In this document: piece by piece, positions 1 to 4,750 of the stretch
How the letters are laid out: each line of letters begins with the position of its first letter
How positions within the stretch are numbered: the stretch's first letter is position 1
Source: Ruminiclostridium sp.
GTDB taxonomy: Bacteria > Bacillota > Clostridia > Oscillospirales > Oscillospiraceae
Assembly (NCBI GenBank): GCA_021442645.1
Contig: JABUSR010000077.1
Coordinates: forward strand, 1 to 5,248
Direction of reading: 5' to 3'
Length of the DNA: 5,248 bases
Position numbers and translations under genes: made by a program
Notes under the pieces: model-generated
The model's input: only the letters and a program-made list of their open reading frames with translations
Told to the model about the DNA's origin: nothing
The model's database searches: none

Positions 1-809
1 CCCTCATACCGATCAAATACGGTCACATCGGTCTTAGGACCAACGATTTGCTCGTAGGTTTCACCATCAGCTGTTTTGTAAATAGTATAACAATCTCTGC
101 CGTTGGAGGATTCCATTCCACCGACGTACATAGTGCTGCCGTCTTCGCTGACGCACATGGCGCGCATGGTGCAGCTGCTGACACCGCTGCTGCCGACACC
201 GCCGACGCCGGTAAGCATCTCGGGCTCTTTCTGGTCATTGCCGGAGATACGGACGAGGCAGGAACCGCGCAGCACGCTATTGGCGTTCATATACAGTGCA
301 CCCTTAAAGGTCACGGCAGCGCGGAATCCCCAGATGAGACCGAAAGGGGAGTCGAGACCGTAATCTGCGGAATCAAAATATTTTTCTATCTCGCCCGTCT
401 TCAGGTTGTAGCGGGCAATGATGGCCTGGTAACATTCATAATTAGTGCAGTCAGTGGGGACCTCCCCGTTGGTTAGGATATCCGTGAGAAGAGCCTTGTT
501 GTCAAGCGAATCTGCATATTGCAGAACACCGAAATACATGAGGTTTCGGTTGCTGCCAATATAAACGTAGTCACCGTACTCGTCGGTCAGGCGGGACATG
601 GACCAGGCATAGGAGTTCAGGCGATCTCCGCCGGGGACCAGGCCGTCAGCCTCGCCTTCACCGGTAGTGGGGTTGGACAGCTTTTCAGCAGTAAAGGTAC
701 CATTTTGATACACATTTTTGCCGGAACCTGTGGCCAGCGTGGACGGGGTCAGAAGGGAGACCGTCATCACGAGGGATAAGAATAGACATACTGCTTTTCG
801 TTTCATCAT
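1..809 (-). CDS. Secreted beta-propeller-like protein, C-terminus outside window
   Basis: The frame is open from a tandem ATG-ATG at 809 to the window edge (269 complete codons, no stop), so the protein continues beyond base 1. An AAGGCGG ribosome binding site lies about 6 bases upstream. Residues 1-26 form a Sec signal peptide: basic MMKRK, a hydrophobic core (CLFLSLVMTVSLL) and a likely cleavage after STLA, so the product is exported. There is no lipobox. The mature part is rich in short strand-like segments resembling propeller blades: YVYIGSNRNLMYF (81-93), IARYNLKTGEIEKYF (131-145), a segment ending ALYMNA (171-176) and STMYVGGM (225-232). Asp-Gly and Thr-Gly turns lie between them. I do not recognise a named family. 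A beta-propeller or surface/sensor role is inference from repeat texture. Cysteines near 121, 126, 184, 213 and 219 are numerous for an exported protein. No consensus sigma-A promoter is visible upstream, only a GC-rich folded leader. Confidence 0.85.
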   Translation of the reverse strand, partial: MMKRKAVCLFLSLVMTVSLLTPSTLATGSGKNVYQNGTFTAEKLSNPTTGEGEADGLVPGGDRLNSYAWSMSRLTDEYGDYVYIGSNRNLMYFGVLQYADSLDNKALLTDILTNGEVPTDCTNYECYQAIIARYNLKTGEIEKYFDSADYGLDSPFGLIWGFRAAVTFKGALYMNANSVLRGSCLVRISGNDQKEPEMLTGVGGVGSSGVSSCTMRAMCVSEDGSTMYVGGMESSNGRDCYTIYKTADGETYEQIVGPKTDVTVFDRYE

Positions 810-850
810 GGAACCGCCTTTCTTTGTTCTGTGTTGCGTTCTGCTTGTAA

Positions 851-970
851 GAAGATTCCGCCCGCCTGGTGGGCAGGGGCATCTTCAACGCCGAGAGGGA
901 TGTCAGAGGAGCTGAGTGCTCGGGCAATACCACACTGCGGCTTCAGTACTGGGTGCGGTGGGGGTGTGCC
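851..970 (-). promoter_or_regulatory. GC-rich leader with three candidate hairpins
   Basis: The stretch between the tRNA terminator and the gene starting at 809 is GC-rich and folds, by eye, into consecutive stems when read on the minus strand. The first is GGCA-c-ACC (970-963) with GGT-at-TGCC (931-923). The second is CCGAG (923-919) with CTCGG (895-891), containing an inner TCAG/CTGA. The third is GAAGAT (886-881) with ATCTTC (856-851), closing inner GCCC/GGGC and CTG/CAG pairs. Stems one and two share base 923, so one pair would give way. This could be a cis-regulatory 5' leader of the secreted protein, or a small RNA. I match it to no known riboswitch class. No coding ORF with a ribosome binding site fits here. 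Confidence 0.35.
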
Positions 971-973
971 TGC

Positions 974-1016
974 AAAAAATAAAAATCCCTTGAATCATTA
1001 TAATCCAAGGGATTTT
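974..1016 (-). terminator. Intrinsic terminator of tRNA-Ser
   Basis: A perfect 11-bp stem (1016-1006 with 992-982, arm AAAATCCCTTG) and a 13-base loop start 3 bases after the encoded CCA of the tRNA. On the minus strand the stem runs into TTTTTATTTTTT (985-974), a strong U-tract. It should end the tRNA transcript and insulate the gene that starts at 809. Confidence 0.9.
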
Positions 1017-1019
1017 ATA

Positions 1020-1112
1020 TGGCGGAGAAGGAGGGATTTGAACCCTCGAGACCCTTTTGGGGCCTACACGATTTCCAATCGTGCGCGCTCGGCCGGACTA
1101 CGCGACTTCTCC
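1020..1112 (-). tRNA. tRNA-Ser(GGA)
   Basis: This is a complete class II tRNA, 93 bases including an encoded 3' CCA. Read on the minus strand, the acceptor stem is GGAGAAG with CTTCTCC, discriminator G, then CCA. The D stem is GCG/CGC. The anticodon stem CACGA/TCGTG encloses the loop TTGGAAA, placing anticodon GGA at 1076-1074, which reads UCC and UCU serine codons. A long variable arm (GGCCC/GGGTC with one G-U pair and loop CAAAA) and discriminator G are serine identity features. The T arm is GAGGG-TTCAAAT-CCCTC. It stands as a single-gene transcription unit with its own promoter and terminator. Confidence 0.97.
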
Positions 1113-1142
1113 ATCTGTTTGCCTCTTGCAGACAACGATGTT

Positions 1143-1170
1143 ATTATAGCAAGTCTTAGGAAAAAGTCAA
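1143..1170 (-). promoter_or_regulatory. Sigma-A promoter of tRNA-Ser
   Basis: On the minus strand, TTGACT (1170-1165, 5 of 6 to consensus) is followed by a 16-base spacer and a perfect TATAAT (1148-1143). Transcription would begin near 1136, leaving a leader of about 24 bases before the mature tRNA 5' end at 1112. This strength is expected for a stable-RNA gene. Confidence 0.88.
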
Positions 1171-1229
1171 GGGGAAAATCGAAAAAATGAATATTTTTTT
1201 CGGAAGGGGAAGGGAGCAGAAAAGAGACC

Positions 1230-1255
1230 CGGCGCGCCGTTGGATTGGCGCGCCG
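1230..1255 (-). terminator. Probable terminator of the SleB-type hydrolase gene
   Basis: A perfect 9-bp GC-only stem (1255-1247 with 1238-1230; arm CGGCGCGCC) and an 8-base loop lie 18 bases past the hydrolase stop codon. The following minus-strand sequence is GGGTCTCTTTT, so the U-tract is delayed and broken. It may be a weak terminator or a transcript-stabilising hairpin. Each arm contains the 8-bp palindrome GGCGCGCC. Confidence 0.6.
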
Positions 1256-1273
1256 AGCTGAAAGAAAAAAGTG

Positions 1274-2212
1274 TTATAAGTAAAAATTGTGTCCACCAAT
1301 GGTACAGAAATATGTTCGGGACCGATCTGCCCAGGAGTGCATAGAGGTTACATTGAAATAGAGGCAGTCTTTTGCTTCCTGCACGCCGTCCAGGCAGAGC
1401 TTGGCAGCCACGATGCTGTCCTTATCAGGATCCCGGTAAATGGTGCCGTTTGCCACCGGAGAAAATTGGCCCGGTGCGAAGACGACTTCTTTAATCGTAT
1501 TGGGGAAACGAGGGGAGGTAACCCGGTTCAAAATGACAGTGCCCACTGCAATGCGGCCTTTCATAGGCTGGTTGCCGGATTCAGAATAGATGGCATGGGA
1601 CAGCCAGTAGAGATCCTCTTCTATATAAGTGTGGCCTGTAACCACTGGAGCTACTTGGCGAATAATCAAATCCTGTCCGTACAGAACAGAGCAGCCCAGA
1701 GCGTCACAGAGGGGACCGACAGGAAGAAGCAGAGTGCCATCCTTTTCGATCACCAAATCAGGGGCATAGACGTATTGCTCGTTTACTTGGAAATAGGCGT
1801 CGCCCGCATTGGCATGGAGGACCATATCCGCAGCGGCAGCGGTCAGATGTCCGTCCTGGCAGCCGATGACTGCACTGGGATAGAGACACTGGAGGACAGG
1901 GACTGCGGCAACATAAGCCGTGTCGTTGATCGTAGCTTTGGCGGTCATATGTCCGATAGGGGTGCCATTGACAATGATGTCCGGTTCGGTATGCAGGTAC
2001 GTACGGATGTCCGTGCTGAGGATCGAGGGAATCACGTCTACATAGTCGGTGTATACAGTGTCCTGAACCGATGAAAAGAGGTAACCTGATCCGGAGGAGA
2101 GAGATGGGCGCATACCGGAGCCGAAAGAATCATCTTCTGCAGCAAAGGAATGCAGGCAAAGCACCAGAATGAGCACTGATAGGATAGCGGCGCTGGATAG
2201 GTGTTTTTTCAT
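1274..2212 (-). CDS. Secreted SleB-type cell-wall hydrolase with N-terminal stalk domain
   Basis: The 312-residue product starts with a Sec signal peptide (MKKHLSSAAILSVLILVL, likely cleaved after SFAA at about residue 25). Residues 26-70 form a Ser/Gly-rich linker. Residues about 78-187 resemble the copper-amine-oxidase N-terminal-like domain often seen as a non-catalytic stalk in Clostridia (IIVNGTPIG near 79, then LLLPVGPLCDALGCSV at 161-176). Residues about 200-312 match the SleB/Hydrolase_2 family: HAIYSESGNQP (206-216) with the expected catalytic Glu211, GRIAVGTVILNRV (219-231), RFPNTIKEVVF (235-245), PGQFSPV and a C-terminal IGGHNFYL. This family cleaves peptidoglycan, with SleB acting in spore-cortex lysis; whether this copy acts on spores or vegetative walls cannot be told. 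An AGGAG site lies 11 bases before ATG 2212. It is a monocistronic unit between terminators. The catalytic domain is well supported and the stalk assignment is moderate. Confidence 0.93.
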   Translation of the reverse strand: MKKHLSSAAILSVLILVLCLHSFAAEDDSFGSGMRPSLSSGSGYLFSSVQDTVYTDYVDVIPSILSTDIRTYLHTEPDIIVNGTPIGHMTAKATINDTAYVAAVPVLQCLYPSAVIGCQDGHLTAAAADMVLHANAGDAYFQVNEQYVYAPDLVIEKDGTLLLPVGPLCDALGCSVLYGQDLIIRQVAPVVTGHTYIEEDLYWLSHAIYSESGNQPMKGRIAVGTVILNRVTSPRFPNTIKEVVFAPGQFSPVANGTIYRDPDKDSIVAAKLCLDGVQEAKDCLYFNVTSMHSWADRSRTYFCTIGGHNFYL

Positions 2213-2257
2213 GAAAAGCTAGGCTCCTGTTTCTAATTGTGTTATAATTGTAACTAT

Positions 2258-2266
2258 ATTATACCA
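2258..2266 (-). promoter_or_regulatory. Extended -10 promoter of the hydrolase gene
   Basis: On the minus strand TGGTATAAT gives a perfect TATAAT (2263-2258) preceded by the TGn extended -10 element, 46 bases before the start codon. The -35 region is poor; only TTGTTG (2287-2282, 18-base spacer) is near. The inverted repeat TGCAA (2280-2284) / TTGCA (2292-2296) covers that region and could be a protein site. I see no clear sporulation sigma-factor consensus, so the spore link is not supported by the promoter. Confidence 0.55.
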
Positions 2267-2360
2267 AAAATAGAAAAAATGCAACAAAAAATTGCAAAAT
2301 CAAAACAAAACGAAGTAAAACTGGAATAAAAGGTGAAAAAAGTTACAAAATATTGAAATC

Positions 2361-2400
2361 AAAAAAATGCACCCACAACATATTGCTATGTCTGGGTGCA
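2361..2400 (-). terminator. Intrinsic terminator of the thioesterase gene
   Basis: TGCACCCA/TGGGTGCA (2368-2375 and 2393-2400) form an 8-bp stem, extended by ACAT/ATGT past a small internal loop. On the minus strand it runs straight into seven T residues (2367-2361). It lies about 50 bases after the thioesterase stop codon. On the plus strand A residues follow instead, so it works in one direction only. The remaining AT-rich sequence of 2213-2449 shows no gene. Confidence 0.88.
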
Positions 2401-2449
2401 AAAAAATTATGAAAAACTTGAAAAATATAGCTTTTTGGGGAAAATGAGG

Positions 2450-2845
2450 TCATTCTTCAGGGTTTAATTTTCTATAGGCCTTGGAAATAAAGGGGGCTTC
2501 CCGGATAATGGCCCTCTCGTGGACGCCTTCTCCCACGGAACCATGAGCGTCACGGGCGGTGACCCGGAAGATCAGTCTGCGGCCCTCTACAGCGGTGAGC
2601 TCAGCCCTGCAGGTGAACGCCATACCCATAGGCGTGGCACTTGTATGCCGGACGTTTATCAGAGTGCCAACGGTTCCGGTTCCAGGCTCGAGATAGGTGG
2701 CTACGGCGCTCCAAGCAGCCTGTTCCATTTTTGCAATCATAGCAGGTGTGGCCAACACAGGCAGGGTCCCGCTACCCATGGACCTTGCGGTAAGGTCCTC
2801 GGTGGTCAGAAATGTCAGTTCAGTGAAAATTCCGGGTCGCAGCAT
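2450..2845 (-). CDS. FlK-like hot-dog fold acyl-CoA thioesterase
   Basis: The 131-residue product belongs, by recognition, to the thioesterase group typified by fluoroacetyl-CoA thioesterase FlK, a homodimeric cytosolic hot-dog protein that hydrolyses acyl-CoA. Motifs are LPVLATPAMIAKMEQAA (28-44), TVGTLINVRHTSATPMG (58-74), GRRLIFRVTARDAHGSVGEG (88-107) and HERAII (109-114). FlK uses Thr42, Glu50 and His76, with Gly69 and Arg120 also implicated. Thr33, Glu41, His67, Gly60 and Arg111 here sit at the same spacings (constant offset of nine). The residue equivalent to FlK's gating Phe36 would be Thr27, so fluoroacetyl specificity is unlikely and the substrate is unknown. The start at 2845 is fixed by AGGAGG seven bases upstream; the same frame remains open far upstream but only as antisense of the CoA-transferase. 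It is transcribed divergently from that gene, suggesting a role in balancing short-chain acyl-CoA pools (inference). Confidence 0.92.
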   Translation of the reverse strand: MLRPGIFTELTFLTTEDLTARSMGSGTLPVLATPAMIAKMEQAAWSAVATYLEPGTGTVGTLINVRHTSATPMGMAFTCRAELTAVEGRRLIFRVTARDAHGSVGEGVHERAIIREAPFISKAYRKLNPEE

Positions 2846-2852
2846 AGAATGG

Positions 2853-2858
2853 CCTCCT
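2853..2858 (-). promoter_or_regulatory. Ribosome binding site fixing the thioesterase start
   Basis: A perfect AGGAGG on the minus strand stands 7 bases before ATG 2845. Because the frame stays open for another 544 codons upstream, this site is the main evidence that translation begins at 2845. Confidence 0.9.
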
Positions 2859-2878
2859 GAAGGTTGATATGCGCGGGT

Positions 2879-2905
2879 CGTCTGTAGATAGTATTGTAGC
2901 AGACG
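2879..2905. repeat. Operator-like inverted repeat over the thioesterase -10 box
   Basis: Perfect 6-bp arms CGTCTG (2879-2884) and CAGACG (2900-2905) are separated by 15 bases that contain the probable -10 box of the thioesterase promoter. The geometry (27 bp overall, centred close to the -10) suits a dimeric repressor. No regulator gene is visible in the window. It could also be a coincidental repeat. Confidence 0.4.
2893..2901 (-). promoter_or_regulatory. Extended -10 promoter of the thioesterase gene
   Basis: TGCTACAAT on the minus strand gives TACAAT (2898-2893, 5 of 6 to consensus) with a TGn extension. No good -35 hexamer occurs at 16-18 bases upstream (the sequence there is pyrimidine-rich), so activity would depend on the extended element. 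Transcription would start near 2886, leaving a leader of about 40 bases. Confidence 0.5.
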
Positions 2906-3013
2906 GAGGGCAAAAGAGAAAGCAAAACGGAACAAAAAGATTAAAATGTCTGCCGAAAATTGAAGAAGGGACAAAACGCCCAAAAGACCGGGGGGATTTT
3001 TGTTCAAAGTAGC

Positions 3014-3024
3014 GCACAATGTGC
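3014..3024. repeat. Inverted repeat upstream of the CoA-transferase -35 box
   Basis: GCACA-A-TGTGC forms 5-bp arms around one base and ends four bases before the -35 hexamer. Its right arm begins the 8-mer TGTGCATA (3020-3027), which recurs exactly 50 bases downstream. It is a possible activator or repressor site. Confidence 0.35.
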
Positions 3025-3027
3025 ATA

Positions 3028-3056
3028 TTGACTTTTTATGTGAGGTGGGGTAGCAT
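3028..3056 (+). promoter_or_regulatory. Sigma-A promoter of the CoA-transferase gene
   Basis: TTGACT (3028-3033, 5 of 6) and TAGCAT (3051-3056, 4 of 6) are separated by the ideal 17 bases. Transcription would start near 3063, leaving a leader of about 59 bases before the ATG. The -10 deviates at its third and fourth positions, and the promoter is bracketed by TGTGCATA copies, consistent with regulated expression. Confidence 0.7.
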
Positions 3057-3069
3057 AGAGGGGTAAAGT

Positions 3070-3082
3070 TGTGCATAGCACA
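3070..3082. repeat. Inverted repeat just downstream of the CoA-transferase start site
   Basis: TGTGC-ATA-GCACA has 5-bp arms around three bases and lies about 8-20 bases after the predicted transcription start. It includes the second copy of TGTGCATA (3070-3077). It could be an operator, or a small hairpin in the mRNA leader. The pentamer pair is the same as at 3014-3024 but in inverted order. Confidence 0.35.
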
Positions 3083-3121
3083 GACTGGAGTACATATTAA
3101 TGACAGGAGGACACATCCAAT

Positions 3122-4531
3122 ATGTTCGAGCATTATGAGAATTATGATCGCTATATTCCTGATGCAATGCTGAAGAAGCACAAGAAGCAGGAAGAGTACC
3201 TGAGCAACGCTTATGCCGGCATGACTCATGAAGAGATTTATAAGAGCAAGCTGGGCACTGTCGATGACGCATTGGCTCTGATCGAGAGCGGCGACTGCAT
3301 CGTCAACTCCATCCACGGTTGCGAGCCCCGTCTGTTCTATCGTAACCTGCATCGTATCGCTGACCGCATCGACCCCAACAACCCTGTTGAGCTGTGGTCC
3401 TGCGTGCATCGCTGGGGCTCTGAATATCAGGTCCACACCAATCCTGAGCTGAAGGACAAGTTCCATCATCAGACCTTCTTCTATGACGGCAACTTCCGTA
3501 AGATTCATCCCTCTGGCATGTCTACCTACTTCCCCGTCAACCTGCACAACTATGGCCAGGAACTGCACCGCGCTAAGCGCCCCAATGTTGTCGTTGTCGG
3601 CGTGTCCTCCATGGACGAGCATGGTTACTGCTGCGTCTCCTGCGACCTGCAGTGGCAGATGGAGTCTTTCTACTCCGCAGATAAGATTATCTACGAAGTG
3701 AACCCCGCCATTCCTCACCTGCCCGGCGACTGCGCCCTGCCTGTTGCTATGGCTGACGTTATTATCGAGTCTGATCTCTCTCTGTACGAGCTGCAGGATC
3801 CCCCGATTGGCGAGGCCGAGAAGACCATCGCAGGTCTGGCAGCAGAGATGGTTCACGACGGTGATACCATCCAGCTTGGCTTCGGCGGCATCCCCAATGC
3901 TATCGGCTTTGAGCTGATGAACCGTCACGACCTGGGCATCCACACCGAGCAGATCGGTGCTTCTATGGCTCGTATGATTAAGAACGGCGTTGTTACCAAC
4001 CGCTACAAGAACCTGGATAAGGGCTGGTCCGTCGGCGCATTCATCATCGCTGATAACTTTACCTATCAGTATCTGAACAACCATCCTCGTGTCATGATGC
4101 GCCGTGGCCGTTACACCAACGACCCCATGATTATCGCACAGCAGGACAACATGGTTTCCATCAACGCTGCTCTGCAGATTGACCTGACCGGTCAGGTGGC
4201 AGCTGAGGCAATTGCTCACATCCAGTGGTCCGGCACCGGCGGTGCTACCGACTACGCATACGGTGCATATCACTCCAAGGGCGGCCGTGCAATGCTGTGC
4301 CAGATTTCCACTGCTAAGAAGGGTACCGTTTCCCGTATCGCTCCCGTCCTGGATTCCGGCTCCATCGTCTCCGTTTCCCGTAATCTGACCGACATGGTCA
4401 TCACTGAGTACGGTGTCGCTAAGCTGCGTCAGCGCACTGTTAAGCAGCGCGTTGAGAACCTGATTGCTGTTGCTCACCCCGACTTCCGCGCAGAACTGCG
4501 TGCAGAAGCCAATAAGTATATGTATTTCTAA
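3122..4531 (+). CDS. Acetyl-CoA hydrolase/transferase-family (butyryl/4-hydroxybutyrate-type) CoA-transferase
   Basis: The 469-residue cytosolic enzyme belongs to the family I CoA-transferases that include 4-hydroxybutyrate CoA-transferase and butyryl-CoA:acetate CoA-transferase. These move CoA between short-chain acids through a glutamyl-CoA thioester. Visible landmarks are a first domain with VVVVGVSSMDEHGY (156-169), QLGFGGIPNAIG (251-262), LGIHTEQ (271-277) with Glu276 as the likely catalytic residue, GVVTN (289-293), WSGTGGATDY (369-378), GAYHSKGGRA (381-390) and DMVITEYGVAKLRQRTVKQR (424-443). It is somewhat longer than the usual 430-450 residues, with a basic N-terminal extension of about 20-25 residues. 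AGGAGG lies 11 bases before the ATG. The sense frame up to 4477 uses no TTA, CTA or TCA codon, and codons are strongly biased, suggesting high expression. The exact acyl substrate cannot be fixed; butyryl-CoA with acetate is the favoured inference. The gene has its own promoter and a strong terminator. Confidence 0.93.
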   Translation: MFEHYENYDRYIPDAMLKKHKKQEEYLSNAYAGMTHEEIYKSKLGTVDDALALIESGDCIVNSIHGCEPRLFYRNLHRIADRIDPNNPVELWSCVHRWGSEYQVHTNPELKDKFHHQTFFYDGNFRKIHPSGMSTYFPVNLHNYGQELHRAKRPNVVVVGVSSMDEHGYCCVSCDLQWQMESFYSADKIIYEVNPAIPHLPGDCALPVAMADVIIESDLSLYELQDPPIGEAEKTIAGLAAEMVHDGDTIQLGFGGIPNAIGFELMNRHDLGIHTEQIGASMARMIKNGVVTNRYKNLDKGWSVGAFIIADNFTYQYLNNHPRVMMRRGRYTNDPMIIAQQDNMVSINAALQIDLTGQVAAEAIAHIQWSGTGGATDYAYGAYHSKGGRAMLCQISTAKKGTVSRIAPVLDSGSIVSVSRNLTDMVITEYGVAKLRQRTVKQRVENLIAVAHPDFRAELRAEANKYMYF

Positions 4532-4543
4532 TCCTTAAGGATT
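4530..4543. repeat. 14-bp perfect palindrome overlapping the CoA-transferase stop codon
   Basis: AATCCTTAAGGATT is a perfect palindrome covering the last two bases of the TAA stop codon. It has no U-tract and no loop, so it is not a terminator. It is probably incidental, but might pair in the mRNA 3' end or between molecules. Confidence 0.5.
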
Positions 4544-4562
4544 CAGACGATATTCCATACTC

Positions 4563-4596
4563 AAAAGCCGCTGTGTTTCGTGCACAGCGGCTTTTT
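4563..4596 (+). terminator. Intrinsic terminator of the CoA-transferase gene
   Basis: A perfect 13-bp stem (4563-4575 with 4583-4595; arm AAAAGCCGCTGTG) and a 7-base loop (TTTCGTG) end in a short T-run that finishes at 4596. A-rich and T-rich flanks make it partly bidirectional. It separates the CoA-transferase from the downstream zinc-ribbon gene. Confidence 0.95.
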
Positions 4597-4622
4597 AAAT
4601 CCTGCCTGTAAGGAAATTGTAA

Positions 4623-4676
4623 ACAATATACGAAACCCATTGACTTTCTTGGGGAAACGATTACATTGTATATTGT
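4623..4676. repeat. 9-bp inverted repeat and tandem ATTGTAT around the zinc-ribbon gene promoter
   Basis: ACAATATAC (4623-4631) and GTATATTGT (4668-4676) are perfect 9-bp inverted copies flanking the -35 box. The right arm lies inside two tandem copies of ATTGTAT (4665-4671 and 4672-4678). A further ATTGT-aa-ACAAT lies at 4616-4627. This could be a binding-site cluster for one regulator, though low-complexity AT sequence raises the chance of coincidence. Confidence 0.35.
4640..4667 (+). promoter_or_regulatory. Probable promoter of the zinc-ribbon gene
   Basis: TTGACT (4640-4645, 5 of 6) is followed after 16 bases by TACATT (4662-4667, 4 of 6). Better-looking -10 sequences, TATATT (4669) and TATAAG (4676), lie too far from this -35. 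The transcript would have a leader of roughly 70 bases, in which I see no known riboswitch. Confidence 0.55.
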
Positions 4677-4733
4677 ATAAGGAAGGTCTATCACGGACCC
4701 AAGTTCGAAGCAGTTAGGCCGTAGAGCAGGCGT

Positions 4734-4740
4734 GGAGGAG
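4734..4740 (+). promoter_or_regulatory. Ribosome binding site deciding the zinc-ribbon gene start
   Basis: GGAGGAG ends one base before the first in-frame ATG (4742) and ten bases before the next (4751). The close spacing to 4742 is poor, and about 10-11 bases matches other genes in this window, so 4751 is preferred. Confidence 0.65.
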
Positions 4741-4750
4741 TATGATAACC

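Noticed and set aside
48..779. Plus-strand open frames opposite the secreted protein
   Set aside because: They are antisense to a long uninterrupted minus-strand frame with a ribosome binding site and signal peptide.
685..933. 82-codon minus-strand frame overlapping the leader and the signal peptide region
   Set aside because: It is out of frame with the exported protein, lacks a ribosome binding site and shows no domain. The region is better explained as a folded leader.
1020..1112. tRNA gene as an integration site of a mobile element
   Set aside because: I found no integrase, and no repeated copy of the tRNA 3' end in the window. The tRNA has its native promoter and terminator.
831..1190. 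Plus-strand frame crossing the tRNA gene
   Set aside because: It runs antisense through a complete tRNA and its terminator, so it cannot be a real protein gene.
1289..2074. 261-codon plus-strand open frame
   Set aside because: It is the antisense of the SleB-type hydrolase, whose conserved motifs and signal peptide are on the minus strand. It has no ribosome binding site.
2213..2449. A-rich spacer as a replication origin or CRISPR leader
   Set aside because: No iterated boxes or spaced repeats were seen. Only a promoter, a short inverted repeat and a terminator are supported.
2846..4477. 544-codon minus-strand open frame in phase with the thioesterase, seemingly a 675-residue protein
   Set aside because: It is codon-aligned antisense of the CoA-transferase and is open only because that gene avoids TTA, CTA and TCA. 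The product is compositionally odd and the real thioesterase start has a perfect AGGAGG at 2853-2858.
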